Shown here: piece by piece, positions 1-12,500 of the stretch
How the letters are laid out: each line of letters opens with the position of its first letter
Position numbering within the stretch: position 1 is the stretch's first letter
Source: Notospermus geniculatus
Lineage: Eukaryota > Nemertea > Pilidiophora > Heteronemertea > Lineidae
Assembly: GCA_002633025.1 (NCBI GenBank)
Contig: NMRB01001040.1
Coordinates: 106,771-170,770 of the forward strand
Reading direction: 5' to 3'
DNA length: 64,000 nt
Position numbers and translations under genes: made by a program
Notes under the pieces: generated by a model
Seen by the model: only the letters and a program-made list of their open reading frames with translations
Told to the model about the DNA's origin: nothing
Database searches by the model: none

Positions 1-391
1 ATGCCCCAAAGGACCCGATTTGCCGACCGGCAATGATGAAGTATGCCGACCTAAAACTTTTTACACTTCAAAACTGAATGCCAATGTGTCATAAACCCCG
101 AAAGACATTGTTTTTAAACACTAGTATATTTTTATTTTATTTTGTGGAAATTGCTAATTTTTTTCCACCTCCAACTAAAAAAAATAAAAATATATGCCTA
201 CCTACCTACCCAAGCTATTAGGGCAGGGTCGGGTTACAGCAAAGAGACATATTTTTGGGTCTGGCCTCAAATCAAGGGATGTCAGAAAACTTGAAAAGGA
301 GATGCCGTCTGCTGGCTCTGGGTGTAAATAAGTTAAACGAAGAGATTTGCTTGCAAGAATCATTTTAAGTCTGCTTTTCCCTTGTTTTTAG

Positions 392-563
392 GGTGAAATA
401 TGGAAAGGTGACAACAAGGACAGCATTGCTGAGCTCTGGGTGAAGATGTTAAAATTCTACAGCGTGGATTTTGATATGAACAACCACGTTGTCTGTCTCC
501 GTACCAAGAAGATCGTCACACGAGATGAAAAGAAGTGGTCATACAAGAAACTGGCAATCGAAG
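392..563 (+). CDS. TUT4: TUT exon: PAP-associated part of N-terminal module
   Basis: First visible exon. Acceptor TTTTTAG at 385-391, donor GTAAAA at 564; it ends in phase 1. It encodes 57 residues starting GEIWKGDNKDSIAELW and ending KKLAIE. This ELW..LLKFY-type block, followed across the junction by DPF, is the PAP-associated signature. It recurs in the second module at 11478-11655, so this one belongs to the N-terminal, usually non-catalytic module. Earlier exons lie outside the window. Confidence 0.85.
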
Positions 564-3500
564 GTAAAATATACCTGATTCAGTGTTCTCCACAGGATTT
601 CCTAGAGTAGGGTGGTACCCTTGAAATTCCAGGATTTCCCATTGCAAATTAAGATAGGGTGATAACCAATGTAAGGTAGGGGGTGTAATAGAAAACCATT
701 ACAAAATTGGCCTGTAAGGTAGGGTGGCTACTTCTAAGGTAGGGTTGTAAAATGCCAAGGTAGGGTGGGCCAGCCTAACAAAAAGCCTTGCGGAGAACAC
801 TGCTGATTGTCCATCCTCAGTTTAATGTGGGACCTGTAGAACTAATGCTACTGGGAGGCACTTTGAGCTGTTGTACCTTTTTTCGACGTTTCGTCAATAG
901 AGAGGTTGCGCAGGGGCCCCGACTCCGACTTCAACTACGAGAATGAATTGCAGTCTGCTATGGACATCCTTGACAAAAACGATTTGATAGAAGTTTTCAA
1001 TTCGTCAAACACCATAAATTGAAGGCAGAAAAATTTGGCCTTATAAATCGGAAGTGCGGATAAAAAATGAATATTGAAGTCGTAATCCTAGTCATTACGA
1101 CTTGAAACACAACTATAATATTTGCGATTTACGTGCACTTCCGATTATGAATCAAAATTATTCTGCCACAAAGTTATGGCATTTTATGATTTGCAAACGT
1201 CTATCAAATCATTTTTATCAAGGATGTCTACAGCCAACTGCAATTCATTCTGGTAGTTGAAGCCGGAGTCGGAAAGCTGCGGAACCTATCTAGTGTTGCA
1301 ATGCACGATGGATTTCTTGACATCATTACGTTGCTTTGCTCTGTTTTTGACGTCTTCGGTACAACCGCTCGCAGCCCCGACCTGTCGGGATAAAAAGTTA
1401 TATGGGCTCCCCATCGTTCACTGCCAGTTGATCATGCAGTTCTTGAGTTATACTCGAATGTTGAGCTGTTGTGGCCAAGCAGAGTAGGCTGCGACCTCCA
1501 GCCTGCTCATCAGTAGGAACATGAAAATCGCATTCAGCCTATACCATTTCAGTGCCAGATCTTTCAGGCGCGGATCCAACATGTCCAAGGGGGGCATGGC
1601 CCCCCTTTGCGCCAACAAATCTGTAAAATCGACCGTGAATTTCTGGAATTTGGAGCAAATCTTTGAAATTCACTGCAGATTTCAATGTTTGTAGCACAGG
1701 GTGCCCCCTCTTTTCCCAAATCCTGGATCCGCCCCTGTCTTTTATAAGCTGTGTTCAGACTTGCCTTTCAAAACAGTTTAAACCCCTTCAATTTATTTCT
1801 GTGAATTCTTAGCTGCAGATTACTACATTTCATTCCACTTCCCAGTGGCGCGAGGTTTTCGGCCGATATCTTCGCAACAGCTGGGTCAAATTCAACATAC
1901 CATACATCAATTAACTTGTCTTTCTTGCCGGTATCTTTCTGCTATCATCATTTTTCGCACAGGGCTGACATAACGGATCCCTTTCTCAAAACCCATTTCA
2001 TTTCGCCATGGTGTTCAGTGCAGTTTACACATGCGCGATGCATTGCGTCATTTCGGCCGTCAACACAAACTGTGATTTGCAGGCCTTTAGATTCCCCCAA
2101 AACGACGCCGTTATACGGTGTCGCCCAAATTCCCACTAATGAATGTCCCCAAAATCTATGTCCCCAAATTCAGCCCCTCCAGAAAACAAAAACTCCATGA
2201 AGAAACAAAGCTTGTCATTAAAGTTTTTCCTGAGAGCTAATAGCTCTCCTAGCACTTCTGAGGAGTGTCAGAAATAGCTCTCCTGCAGTTTTCAAACATG
2301 AAGGACTGGATTTTCTTTATTTCTATGACTCTCATAACTACAAAAACCAGTCTCCTTGGTCATGTTGGTGGCCGATGGCTTCGAGATGGAGATGAATACG
2401 CGACGAAATGTCCCCAAAATAAGGTAACAAAAATAGAGGGTGTCTGGACTTCAGGGGAATCTAAAGGCCTGTGATTTGTGAAGGAACTTTTTCTGTCACG
2501 TTTTTCGGGAAAATGATAGTGATGATGGCTGTAGCGCCAAAAAAGACAAATCGATTGGTGTATAGTGTGTCAAATTCGGCCCAGCCGTTGTGGAGCTATC
2601 GTTGATAAACCTCGCGCCACTCGGAACTGGAATGGAGAGTACCTTTAGTTTTCACATGTGCTTTTTTCTCTAGATCCATTTTCGACCAAGCGAAGTGTGT
2701 CACGGTCAGTCAGTCATTCGAAGAACTTTGATTACATCCACGACAGGCTGAAATCTGCTTGCAAATACTTCGGGGTTCCGCAAACGAAAAATGGTCCACT
2801 GTACTGGAGATTAGCTGGTGCTGAGGCGAGTACGTCGAAACCCACGAGTCAACCTGTGCGGAAAGAGAAACCAAAGGAGGACAAGTCCGAGAAACAGTCC
2901 TTTTCAGATACTGTCTCAGATATAGTGAATCAGGCAGTCGAAGGTGTCAAAGTTAAAGAACAGTCACCTGATACAGCTGAAAAGAATAAAATGGCGGAAA
3001 AGGCCGAGAGTATTGTGACGGGATCGCTATCGGGTGCATTCATGGATATTCTGAATGAGAGTGCCAATGCGAAATTAAAATCTAGCATCCAGACGGATTC
3101 GGCGGGGAATGTTGTGGTGAAAGCGAAAGTGAATGGATCGAGTGGGAGTGATACGTCGTCCAGTCAGGAGGAGATACCTGAATCGTGTAGAGCGGCCAAG
3201 AAGAAGGGGAATATCGAGGAATTTGCCAGCAAGTATGTCGCGCACGTGATGGGGAATGCGTTGAAGGGCGCAGATGATGACAGTGCGTTCAAGGATGAAA
3301 ACGGAGGTGATGCAGCTACTCCAATTTCTGCCGCACATCTCCGGTCGAAATTTGGTCGGACGGACAGTGTTGATCGCTACGGTGATGACGATGACGACGA
3401 AGACGTCTCAGGGCCTATGGATGCTGCCGCTGAAAGCAAACAGGGCACCGATGCGGGAGAGGAACTCGTTAACGCAGAGGAGATCGGCGGCGTTGAGAGT

Positions 3501-6500
3501 GGGTCTTATCGACCTGGTTCAGCTGAAGGCATATACTCCGAAAAAATTGTTGAGAACTTGAAGCAGAAGGATGTCATCTTCGTCTTTGACAGGCAGAAAT
3601 TCAGCGATGGAAAGGTTGGTGCGACTCAAACTAGCATAAAATGGCGACCCTAGCCCACTGCCTCAATAGGTGTCACTAGTGGTTAAAACTATTGAATTGA
3701 AAGTGACATCCGGTCCCGGTCCTGATTAATTTCCCACATAAGAGGCGTCCATTGTATACGACCTGGTTATCTCCCCGCTTTTTGAAAAAAGTCGGGGAGA
3801 TATTGTTTTACCCTCCGCCGTCTGTCCGGCTGTCCGGCCGTCCGGCTGTCTGTCCGTCCGTCCGTCCGAAAGTGATATCTCCTCCTAGACCGTTCAACGG
3901 AGCAGGGTTCGTAGCGGTCCTTAAATCCTGGAAAAGTCATTGAATTGAACTTGGTCCTTGAAAAGTCAGTGAATTACACCAAATAGCCAATAAATCCTTG
4001 AAAAGTCCTTAAATTGTTGTGCCCATCTTTTGTGATTTTCAAAATGCCCATTTTCAACCCAACAATTACTCCAAGGCAACGGACATGCCCCGACTGCCAG
4101 ACGCACTGGATCTGCCCGACACGTGGTGTTTCAAATTTGACTATCTGAGCACCTTAGTGAGCAGATCAGCTCTGCCTGGAGTGTGGGTGTAGGACAGTCA
4201 CCAAAAGGTGGGAAATTCAAACTCTCAGTCCCATTGAAATAACAGTGTTTGTGATATAGAATGAATACTGGCATCAGTCATCTGGTGTTTACAAAGGAGA
4301 GGCATTAGCTATTGTGAAAATATATCCTGTTTAACCCTTTCCTGATCCTACACGAGCTGGATAGGTAGACTTGTTGCTTTTTAACCCTTTATCACCGAAA
4401 ACTAATATGGACTAAAATGTGTCCTGGGGCAGCAGCCATTATCCCGACTGTGGTTTAGAACCCGACTTCAATAGTGGAATAAGGAATATGCTATTGTGGA
4501 TGTCAGATGATGGTTCCTTGACAAATACAATTTGTTTCCATGGAGTGGCTCCGCTATTTACCCAGGACCTAGCCTATGAATGTCCACAAGGGTAAATAGT
4601 AGGGGGTGGCAAAGAGAACTAGCTCGCCACCCTAAGGGTGCCATGGAAGCATTTTGTACCTGTTAGCTGCTGACCATGAATCTTGGTGAATTCTTGAAAC
4701 CCTGGGATTCAGAAGTCCCACCTCACCTCACAGAGCACAAAATGTACTTATTTGGAAGGAAAGTACACCCATACGGGTGAAAGACTCCCCACCACTTGTC
4801 ATGTGACCCGCAGAAATATCAGAGGCTGGTCCTGGAAAAGTCCTTGAAATAGGTATGAAAAAGTCATTAAAAGTCCTTAAATGGGCAGTGGTCTTAAGAC
4901 TATGAACCCTGNAAAAAAAAATTTTTTTTTTTTTAGGTTTTTAGTACCCCCAGGCCCTTTTTCATGGTCCCTTTTGGTCATATCACCTTAGAAACTGGCT
5001 TAAATTGGCTGTTGACTGGTGTTATAGAGACCTTTTTAACTTTTTAGCTTTTCAAATTCCGTTAGAAGAAATGTCGCGAATGAAAAGTGCCCTTTTCTAG
5101 GTTGAAGTGCCCTTTTCACAAAGTTTGCACCATGCCCTTCTGAAATCCTAGATATAACACTGTCGTAGCTACGATCGCCATTCAATTTTCTTGCTGTCTC
5201 GATTCGCCAATAGGAGCAGTCAGCCACACATATTGCCGACAGATGGCAGCAAAGTTCTAGCGGACCAATGTACAGGAAAATCTACGTGATTGCTGCTCGA
5301 TCAATAATGACTGGGTCCGCTATATGCATTGAATTGGGCCGTAGTGACACCTATTGGTCAACTCGCTGACAGCTCCTATTAGGTTGTTGCAGCCAGTTAA
5401 CTACCTTCCAACCATCACCAAAAATTTCTCACATTAGTCAGCCCAGTGAATATTTAATACCACGAATATAAATTTTGTTTAGATATATTTGGAGCTCTGT
5501 GAAATATTTGAGGCCGTCTAGGAAAACCATCGGATGTCGCATTTGAGGAAAGTGTTAATGTCCTTGGTGAACCCGCGCATTTCAAAAGCTGAAATGTACT
5601 ACGTAACAGCTAAACAGTAGCAGATCAATGCACAGGCAATCTGACAGCCCTTGTTGATCATTCAGCGACATCCGACGGGTTTTCGTAGACCGCCACAAAT
5701 ACATGTATGCAGTTAAAATTCTCGCTCCAAATATCTTGCAGCTTTACACGTACCAATAGTCTTTTGATGTGAGTTTTCCTGTCGATGCCTGTGCTGAGTT
5801 TACACGTCCCCATTTCTTCACTAAAAAACGATGACCCTGCCATGTTTCAGAAACCAGCCATCATGTGTAGCATCTGCCAACAGGAAGGTCACCTGAAACA
5901 GAAATGTCCAGAAGAAAATCTCCCCCTGATCTCACCTCTGCCTCCCCTATCACCAGAATACAAGAAACTGCTGAATGATTTGTTAATCATTGTGCCTGGT
6001 AAGATACGTTTCCCCGTTTCTCAAAGAATACATTTCAATTCACTTAACCCTTACAAGGCCAAATTAACGAAGCGGTGTCCGTGACTTTCACTTTGCTATA
6101 GCGTCGGCCCTGACAGAAAAATGAAATACAAATGCAAATACTTTCACTTTCCAAATTTCCCGATGCTAATGATCTTCTCCAGTCCAGTTCAAATATTTAA
6201 CCTAATAGAGCCCATGCCACCCTAAACCGCCTTGCCGTGAGCCGCCTAGAAGACCACGCCCACTTTTTGACAAAAATCCCCATCATCTCTAATGTAGAAA
6301 TCAAAATCACCAATTACTGCTGGCACCGCCACGTCGCCAGATGCCAAGACTGCCATAAACTGCCTTGACTCATTACACTGTTCTCTATTCAGCTTAATGT
6401 AGTGGCATTTCAGGGCGGTTCAGGGCAGTGAAAGGTACAGATGGATAGTGCAAAAAATAGGTGGCTCTATTGGGTTAACCACTTCAGTACAGTATGCATG

Positions 6501-9500
6501 GTATGGAACTTTGCGTATTTCACTATTGTCCTTTTCTAGATGATTTCACGCCGACTGAGAAAGAAATCTTTGCCAGAAAAGAGATCCTCACAGAATTAGA
6601 AGTTTTCATACGGGATATTTACCCAGGTTAGTCTCGCTCAATCCTTTGCCCACCTAACGTGAGTAAATTGCCAAACAGAAGTAAGTGCATCTTCATCTTA
6701 GGAGATCATTATGACCACACCACCACTCAGTGGTGTGGTCAGTATTTTTTTCGCAGGATGCTGGAATTTTTCTCTACCACTTTCCTTTCCTCCACGTTTT
6801 CGGTCAAACTAGGGCATGCACATCAAATCTGACTTGCTCAGTCTAAAGATCTAATTGTCCTCTCGCGATGAAAAGGTTCCTGTGCGCTTTCATTCAATTT
6901 TGACTGAGATAATGAACTTTTTCAGCTAAATGAATCAGGATCGCCGTAATCTATAAATAGAATCGGAGTCTATAAATAGAACCGTGCGTGGAAACATGAG
7001 GTCTATGCATGGCACGACGTCGTGCCTGTACATGTTGTGCACAACGTCATGATGACGTGTAGGCCTACATTCTGATCGATCGTTCGCCAGTTCGTTGTCA
7101 CAGATGCAGCATTCGAACACCGCCATCTTACGTCAACATAACAAACCAGCTTCTGGCCAAAACATTTCTGGTGTGGTCTTGAATTCACTTTCAGTGAATT
7201 CTCAGTTCTAGTTTTGGATGTCTTTGGCTTATGAGTTTTGTGTATTAGTTTATAACTGCATTATTTGTGTCATTCTTCTTGGAAATTCAAAATTTGTTTT
7301 ATTTCAGAGTGTAATCTTTGCATGTTTGGCTCATCCTGCAACGGCTTCGGCTTCAAGAATAGTGACCTTGATATATGTATGACCCTCACCACCCATGATT
7401 CACCAAAGGTCAGTGAATTGATCATCAACAATGAAGGACTAAAGCGGGAGTGCACCAGGCATTATCGCAAGCAGTCTCCTCACCACCGAGCAAAATCAGC
7501 TGCTGACGCCAGGTGTGCGCTGGGTAGCAATGCATGGAATCTTCTCACCAGTGATGTTCAGTTCGCCCAATATCAGATGATACCTCGCCTAGTCCGCAGT
7601 GGCTGGCAAGAAGACCGGTGGGCGATTGGATCGTTTGCGATATCGCCTGGTGTGCTGCTGGTTTTAATGCGTGAACTAGAGATTGTCCATCTTGTGTGGC
7701 ATTCCTGTTTCCCTAAAAATCAGGGCCGACCACACAGAAAGCCCAATAGTGCTACCGGTGCCTTTCGGCAGTTGTAACGTATTTTCCCATTAACTAAACC
7801 GCTGATAGGCACCGGAAGCCCTATCGGACTTGAACATTGTTAGCACAGGAAATGACTGAGAAGTGAACATAGAATTGACGGAATCCTGTAAATTCTTCTC
7901 TTCCCTCGCCAAAAAAGAATATGAAATAGAAACGGGTTTCTAAGGTGAAAATCATCGCGTCCTTCTACCAGATTTGGACCCTCACATAAGGCATCGATCG
8001 CCAGCACTAAGGGGCAGCATGCCTTAACCACTAGGCCAAATCCCCATCTTCCTAAAAGATGGTTCAATGGCTTAAAATGAGGCGTCCATCAGTACCCTGC
8101 GAGTAGCCCAAAAAAGAGAAAGTTTGCCAAAAAAGAGAAAGTTAGCAGTTTTAGGTCAAATCGAATGATGACTCGGTCCTTTTCAGTTTTACTGTTTTTG
8201 TTTCAGAATCTGAATTGTGTGGAAATCATTGAAAATCTAGCTACGAAGTTGAAAACCCACAAAGGTCTCTTCAATGTGTTTGCTATAACAACTGCCAAGG
8301 TTCCCATCGTGAAGTTCAAGCACAAAAAGTCACAAATAGAGGGCGATATCAGTCTCTACAACACATTGGTAAGTCGATGTGTGCGCTAAAATAAAGAAGC
8401 TGGCGAAGTTGGCCCTGCAATCATTTCGTGCAAAAAATTCGCTCACCTTTCCCGGGCATATCAGGTGGGCTATTAAAGTTGTAATACATAACGGCACAAG
8501 TACTTCTCTACTCAGAGTTAAGGCCCATTCACACCAAAACTGCGCCGGCAAAAAACAACGCACGTTCACCGCCGCGAAAATAGGTTCAATGGCTTTTCAA
8601 TAAAAGGGTCATACCAAAGACACGCGGCAAAAAATGACGTGCGCTCGCCACCGCGTCCCCACCCGAAATAACTCTGTAGTTATCCAGTGCGCTCGCCGCG
8701 GCGGTGGCAGTTTTTCTCACTGCGCGTGCTCAGAGGGTGCGGTTACCTACACAAGTGGTTCAGCCACATGAAAAATGTGCGACTCTCACAGCGTTAAGCG
8801 CGGGAGGTGTGATCCCTGTATGTGGGTGGAAACCGCGGCGTTTTTGCTGCGTTCAACGTGCATTTTTGGTGTCCATGAACCTTCAATGTGTATAGTCTGG
8901 TATAATGTACAGAGCACTCAATGGAATGCAGAAGCGAGGAAATTGAAAATTCTTTTTTACCACATGAACTGTGTCCGATTGGCATGACTGGTTGCAAACA
9001 GAAGTAAAGTAAAGGAGACATTTACTTGCGGCTGTGATTCACTTGGGCAGATTACGTAAACCAAATTATCCTACTTAACCACAGTTTGCATTTCATTGTG
9101 TCCTCTGTAGATTGTGCCAGACTTGACCTCAGTGGTGAACTTGTCTTTCATCTCAGTAATGTCAAATTTCTTCAGTTGCTGATCTCTCTCAACTAAAGTT
9201 TCTTATCACATACGTTGCATTAATTGACTTGGATTTTGTTTCAGGCTCTGTACAACACAAAAATGTTGGACAATTACGCCAACATAGATGAGAGAGTCCG
9301 TGTGATAGGATACATCATGAAGGTTTTTGCCAAGGTTTGTATTTTCATATCTTGCACTTAGTTGTGTGGTATATAACTGCAGTATTTTATGGTGTGGAAA
9401 ACTTTGAATTGAGACCAGGGGCCGTATGCATAAAACATCTTAAGTGTAAGATTTCCCTTATCTTTTGTTTGGAACAATAGTTTAAGGGAAATTTTACACT

Positions 9501-12500
9501 TAAGATGTTTTATGCATACGGGCCCTGGGCCCATATTCATAAACATACTTAAGTCTAAGTGTGACACTTATCTTTTGTGTTGAACAAAGGATAAGTGTCA
9601 CACTTAGACTTACAGGGCTTGACATAAGCCGAGGCCATTTTCCAAAACACCCTTGCTGGCCCTCTATTCTCATCCAAAGTGATTGTTTTCCAAGGTCATG
9701 GATGGTCAATTTCAGCTAGAGCCAGTTTATTATCACATTAATCAAATGAAGGCACACAATAGGCCAAGGGTCAGCCAGCCATGGCCCTGGACACTTTAGA
9801 GGGCCAGCAAGGGTGTTTTGGAAAATGGCCTCGGCTTATGTCAAGCCCTGGACTAAAAGTAGTTTTATGAATACAGGCCCCTGAGCACCAAATATGGCAT
9901 TGAATGAAGTAATGAACGGATCTGACTGTTGAATGAACTCAGAACCACATAGGTGAGAGGGTAAAGCTAGATTCATATTTCTTCATTTTGCGCTTTGCGC
10001 TTGTCTGTTCCCTATGTTTATCTGTGGTACCAATAATAAAATAACTTTTTCTACCACACACTCACATAGGAAACGGACAAGCGCAAAATGCGAAGTATGA
10101 ATTGGCCTTAACATTGTCGCCTGTGATGCCACTCTTGCAATCCGCTCTGATATGATACGGTACAAAACATGTTGCTCTGTATGACATATGAATCCAGGTA
10201 AAAAAGAATGGGCAAAAAAGACACGGGGGAAAAAAGACACAGTAAAAAAGACACTGGTAAAAAATTCACTAGAAAATATCGCTGGAAAAAACACTGGAAA
10301 ATCAGTCACTGGAAAAAAGAGCCACTTTTCACAAAACTATCACTCATTGTTCCATAATGAGGAAATGGACAACTCAATCAAAATTTTCCCCATTATCACC
10401 CTCCCCCTCCCCCCATATGTCTTTCTGCTAAATCCTACAAAAAAAATACACCGTTTTCTATTTCAGGTTTGTGACATTGGTGATGCGTCTCGCGNGGGGG
10501 GGGGGGGCACGGGCCGGGTGTGCTCCCCTGGTTCCGAACCTGTACACACTGTTTTGTCAATGGCTTGAGGCATCATTAGATTCCACCATTTTCTATTTCA
10601 GGTTTGTGACATTGGTGATGCATCTCGCGGTAGCCTGTCCTCGTATGCGTACATCCTGATGGTGCTCTATTACCTCCAGCAGTGTAAGCCCCCGGTCATC
10701 CCTGTCCTGCAAGAGCTCCATGAGGGGGATACCAAACCCAAGATCATCATAGATGGATGCAATACGTGGTTCTTTGATGAGATGAAAAGCTTGGTAAGCT
10801 GCTGCAGCCTAAAGCCTAGTTTATACTTGGACGCACGACCATCGACGTCCGACGCACGATCAAAATCTGGACGCCGACATCGTTGTGTTGATTCATATTC
10901 CAGCGTTCCTCTGCGATTGCCATCGGCGTCAGGATGCACGACTCTTTGGCGTGCGATTTTCCAGAGTTCTGCGTCCGATCGTGGCGACCTACCAATGAAT
11001 GAAGACTTTTGTGGTCATGGGATCAAAGGCTCATGTTTATGCATTGAATTCCAATGCCACGGCGGTATTCCGGAGTCAAAAATAGGTTACGCCGTAATAC
11101 ATAATGACTCGTGTAACTAAATCTTATCGCCAGAGCATTCACACTCCCGCGATAGGACGCGGACAAAATCGCACGACGGGATCGGCGTCCAACACAAGAT
11201 CGCGTGTCGGACGCCCGCAATGGTCGTGCGTTGAAGTATAAACTAGGCTTAAGTCGTGGTTACACTAGATAAATCCCTGTGCTTAATACCCCGGCCCGGG
11301 GATTTTGCGGTTTCACCTTCAAATCACCGAGTCTAAATAGACCTGTGTCTGAAATCCAAGTGCTTAGCCCCATCGAGCTCGAAGGGGCTACGCCGGTGGG
11401 GGTAGGCGAAATGGGGATACACCACTATGACATGGACAATTTCAGTTCAGGTTTCATTTCACAAAAATTTCTTTTAGCCTGAGAAGTGGATTGGCTATGG
11501 CAAGAACAAAGATACCGTCGGTGAACTGTGGCTGGGTTTGCTCAAGTTCTACACAGAGGTGTTCAACTTCAAGGAGAATGTTATAAGTATTCGTTCCATC
11601 AAACCACTAACGAGATTTGAGAAATTGTGGAATGGGAAGAGTATAGCAATTGAAGGTAAGATTAGTAAGATCATCATTCACTGCCGACAAATTATTTCAT
11701 GCCCCCTGTGCTATTAAAAGTCTGCCATTGTAAAGTGTAAATTAAAGTGTAATAAAACATTATAAAGTGTAAATTAAGTGTCAACATTGTAAAGAGTAAA
11801 TTAAGTGTAAACATGAGGGTGTTGTCCGTAGTTTTGTCCTGTATTGCGTCATATGAATTAAGACTTAATGCTTTTACTTGAATTTTGCAATGCAAATGCA
11901 CTAGGCAATGCTGTACAAATCTGAAGTACCGGTAAAAGCATTTGCTAGTCTTTATTCGTACGTATGATCCATTGTTCAGTGCAGTCTCTCCACCCTCATG
12001 GGGATGTGGTCAACTCAAATTCTAGTCTTACTGTGCAAGACCAAGTGTGTCGTAGAGTAATACTTCGATCGACTATCTCGGACCTGGCATCCGGATCAGG
12101 GAGGACGCGACATCATTGAATCACGCACTGTGTAGCAAACCTTTACATCATGCCTACATTGTGTGCAGCGGTAACAGCAATGCAANGCCCAAGTTAAATG
12201 AGTTATTTTGATGTTTTTTGCATGTTTACAAAATCCAATGACATCAAATGTGCTGTTCTCCGCTGCCTGACATGGTTGTCAGGGGTGTGTAGTAGTCCTA
12301 TTTAAATTGCCATAACTTTGTAATGGGTGATCTGATTTTCATGCGGTTTGCAGTTTCATGTTGCCTGACTAATGCTCTATAGTATTACGCCGAAAACCAG
12401 AAGTCGATAAAAGCTTCTCAGGTAACCTTTAAGCCAGGTATCGCCACAAAACTTTCAGGGTGTGTAGATATGTGCAAAAGACAGGTCGAGTTCGTTTCCT

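Larger units (their letters stand above)
564..2673 (+). other. TUT intron filled with inverted-repeat elements
   Basis: This intron holds three mobile elements listed separately: a fold-back element at 905-1282, a hAT-like GGATCC element at 1565-1737 and a long inverted-repeat element at 1838-2634. Positions 600-780 contain loosely repeated AAGGTAGGGTGG-type motifs. No coding signal is seen. Confidence 0.7.
3615..5850 (+). other. TUT intron with GTCC-rich repeat and a 1-base gap
   Basis: It holds the GTCC-rich element at 3765-3900, short AT-rich sequence, and an N at 4912 placed beside A and T homopolymers, which marks a contig join. Positions 5500-5665 resemble the reverse complement of 17745-17885, a dispersed repeat. 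No coding exon is evident. Confidence 0.6.
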
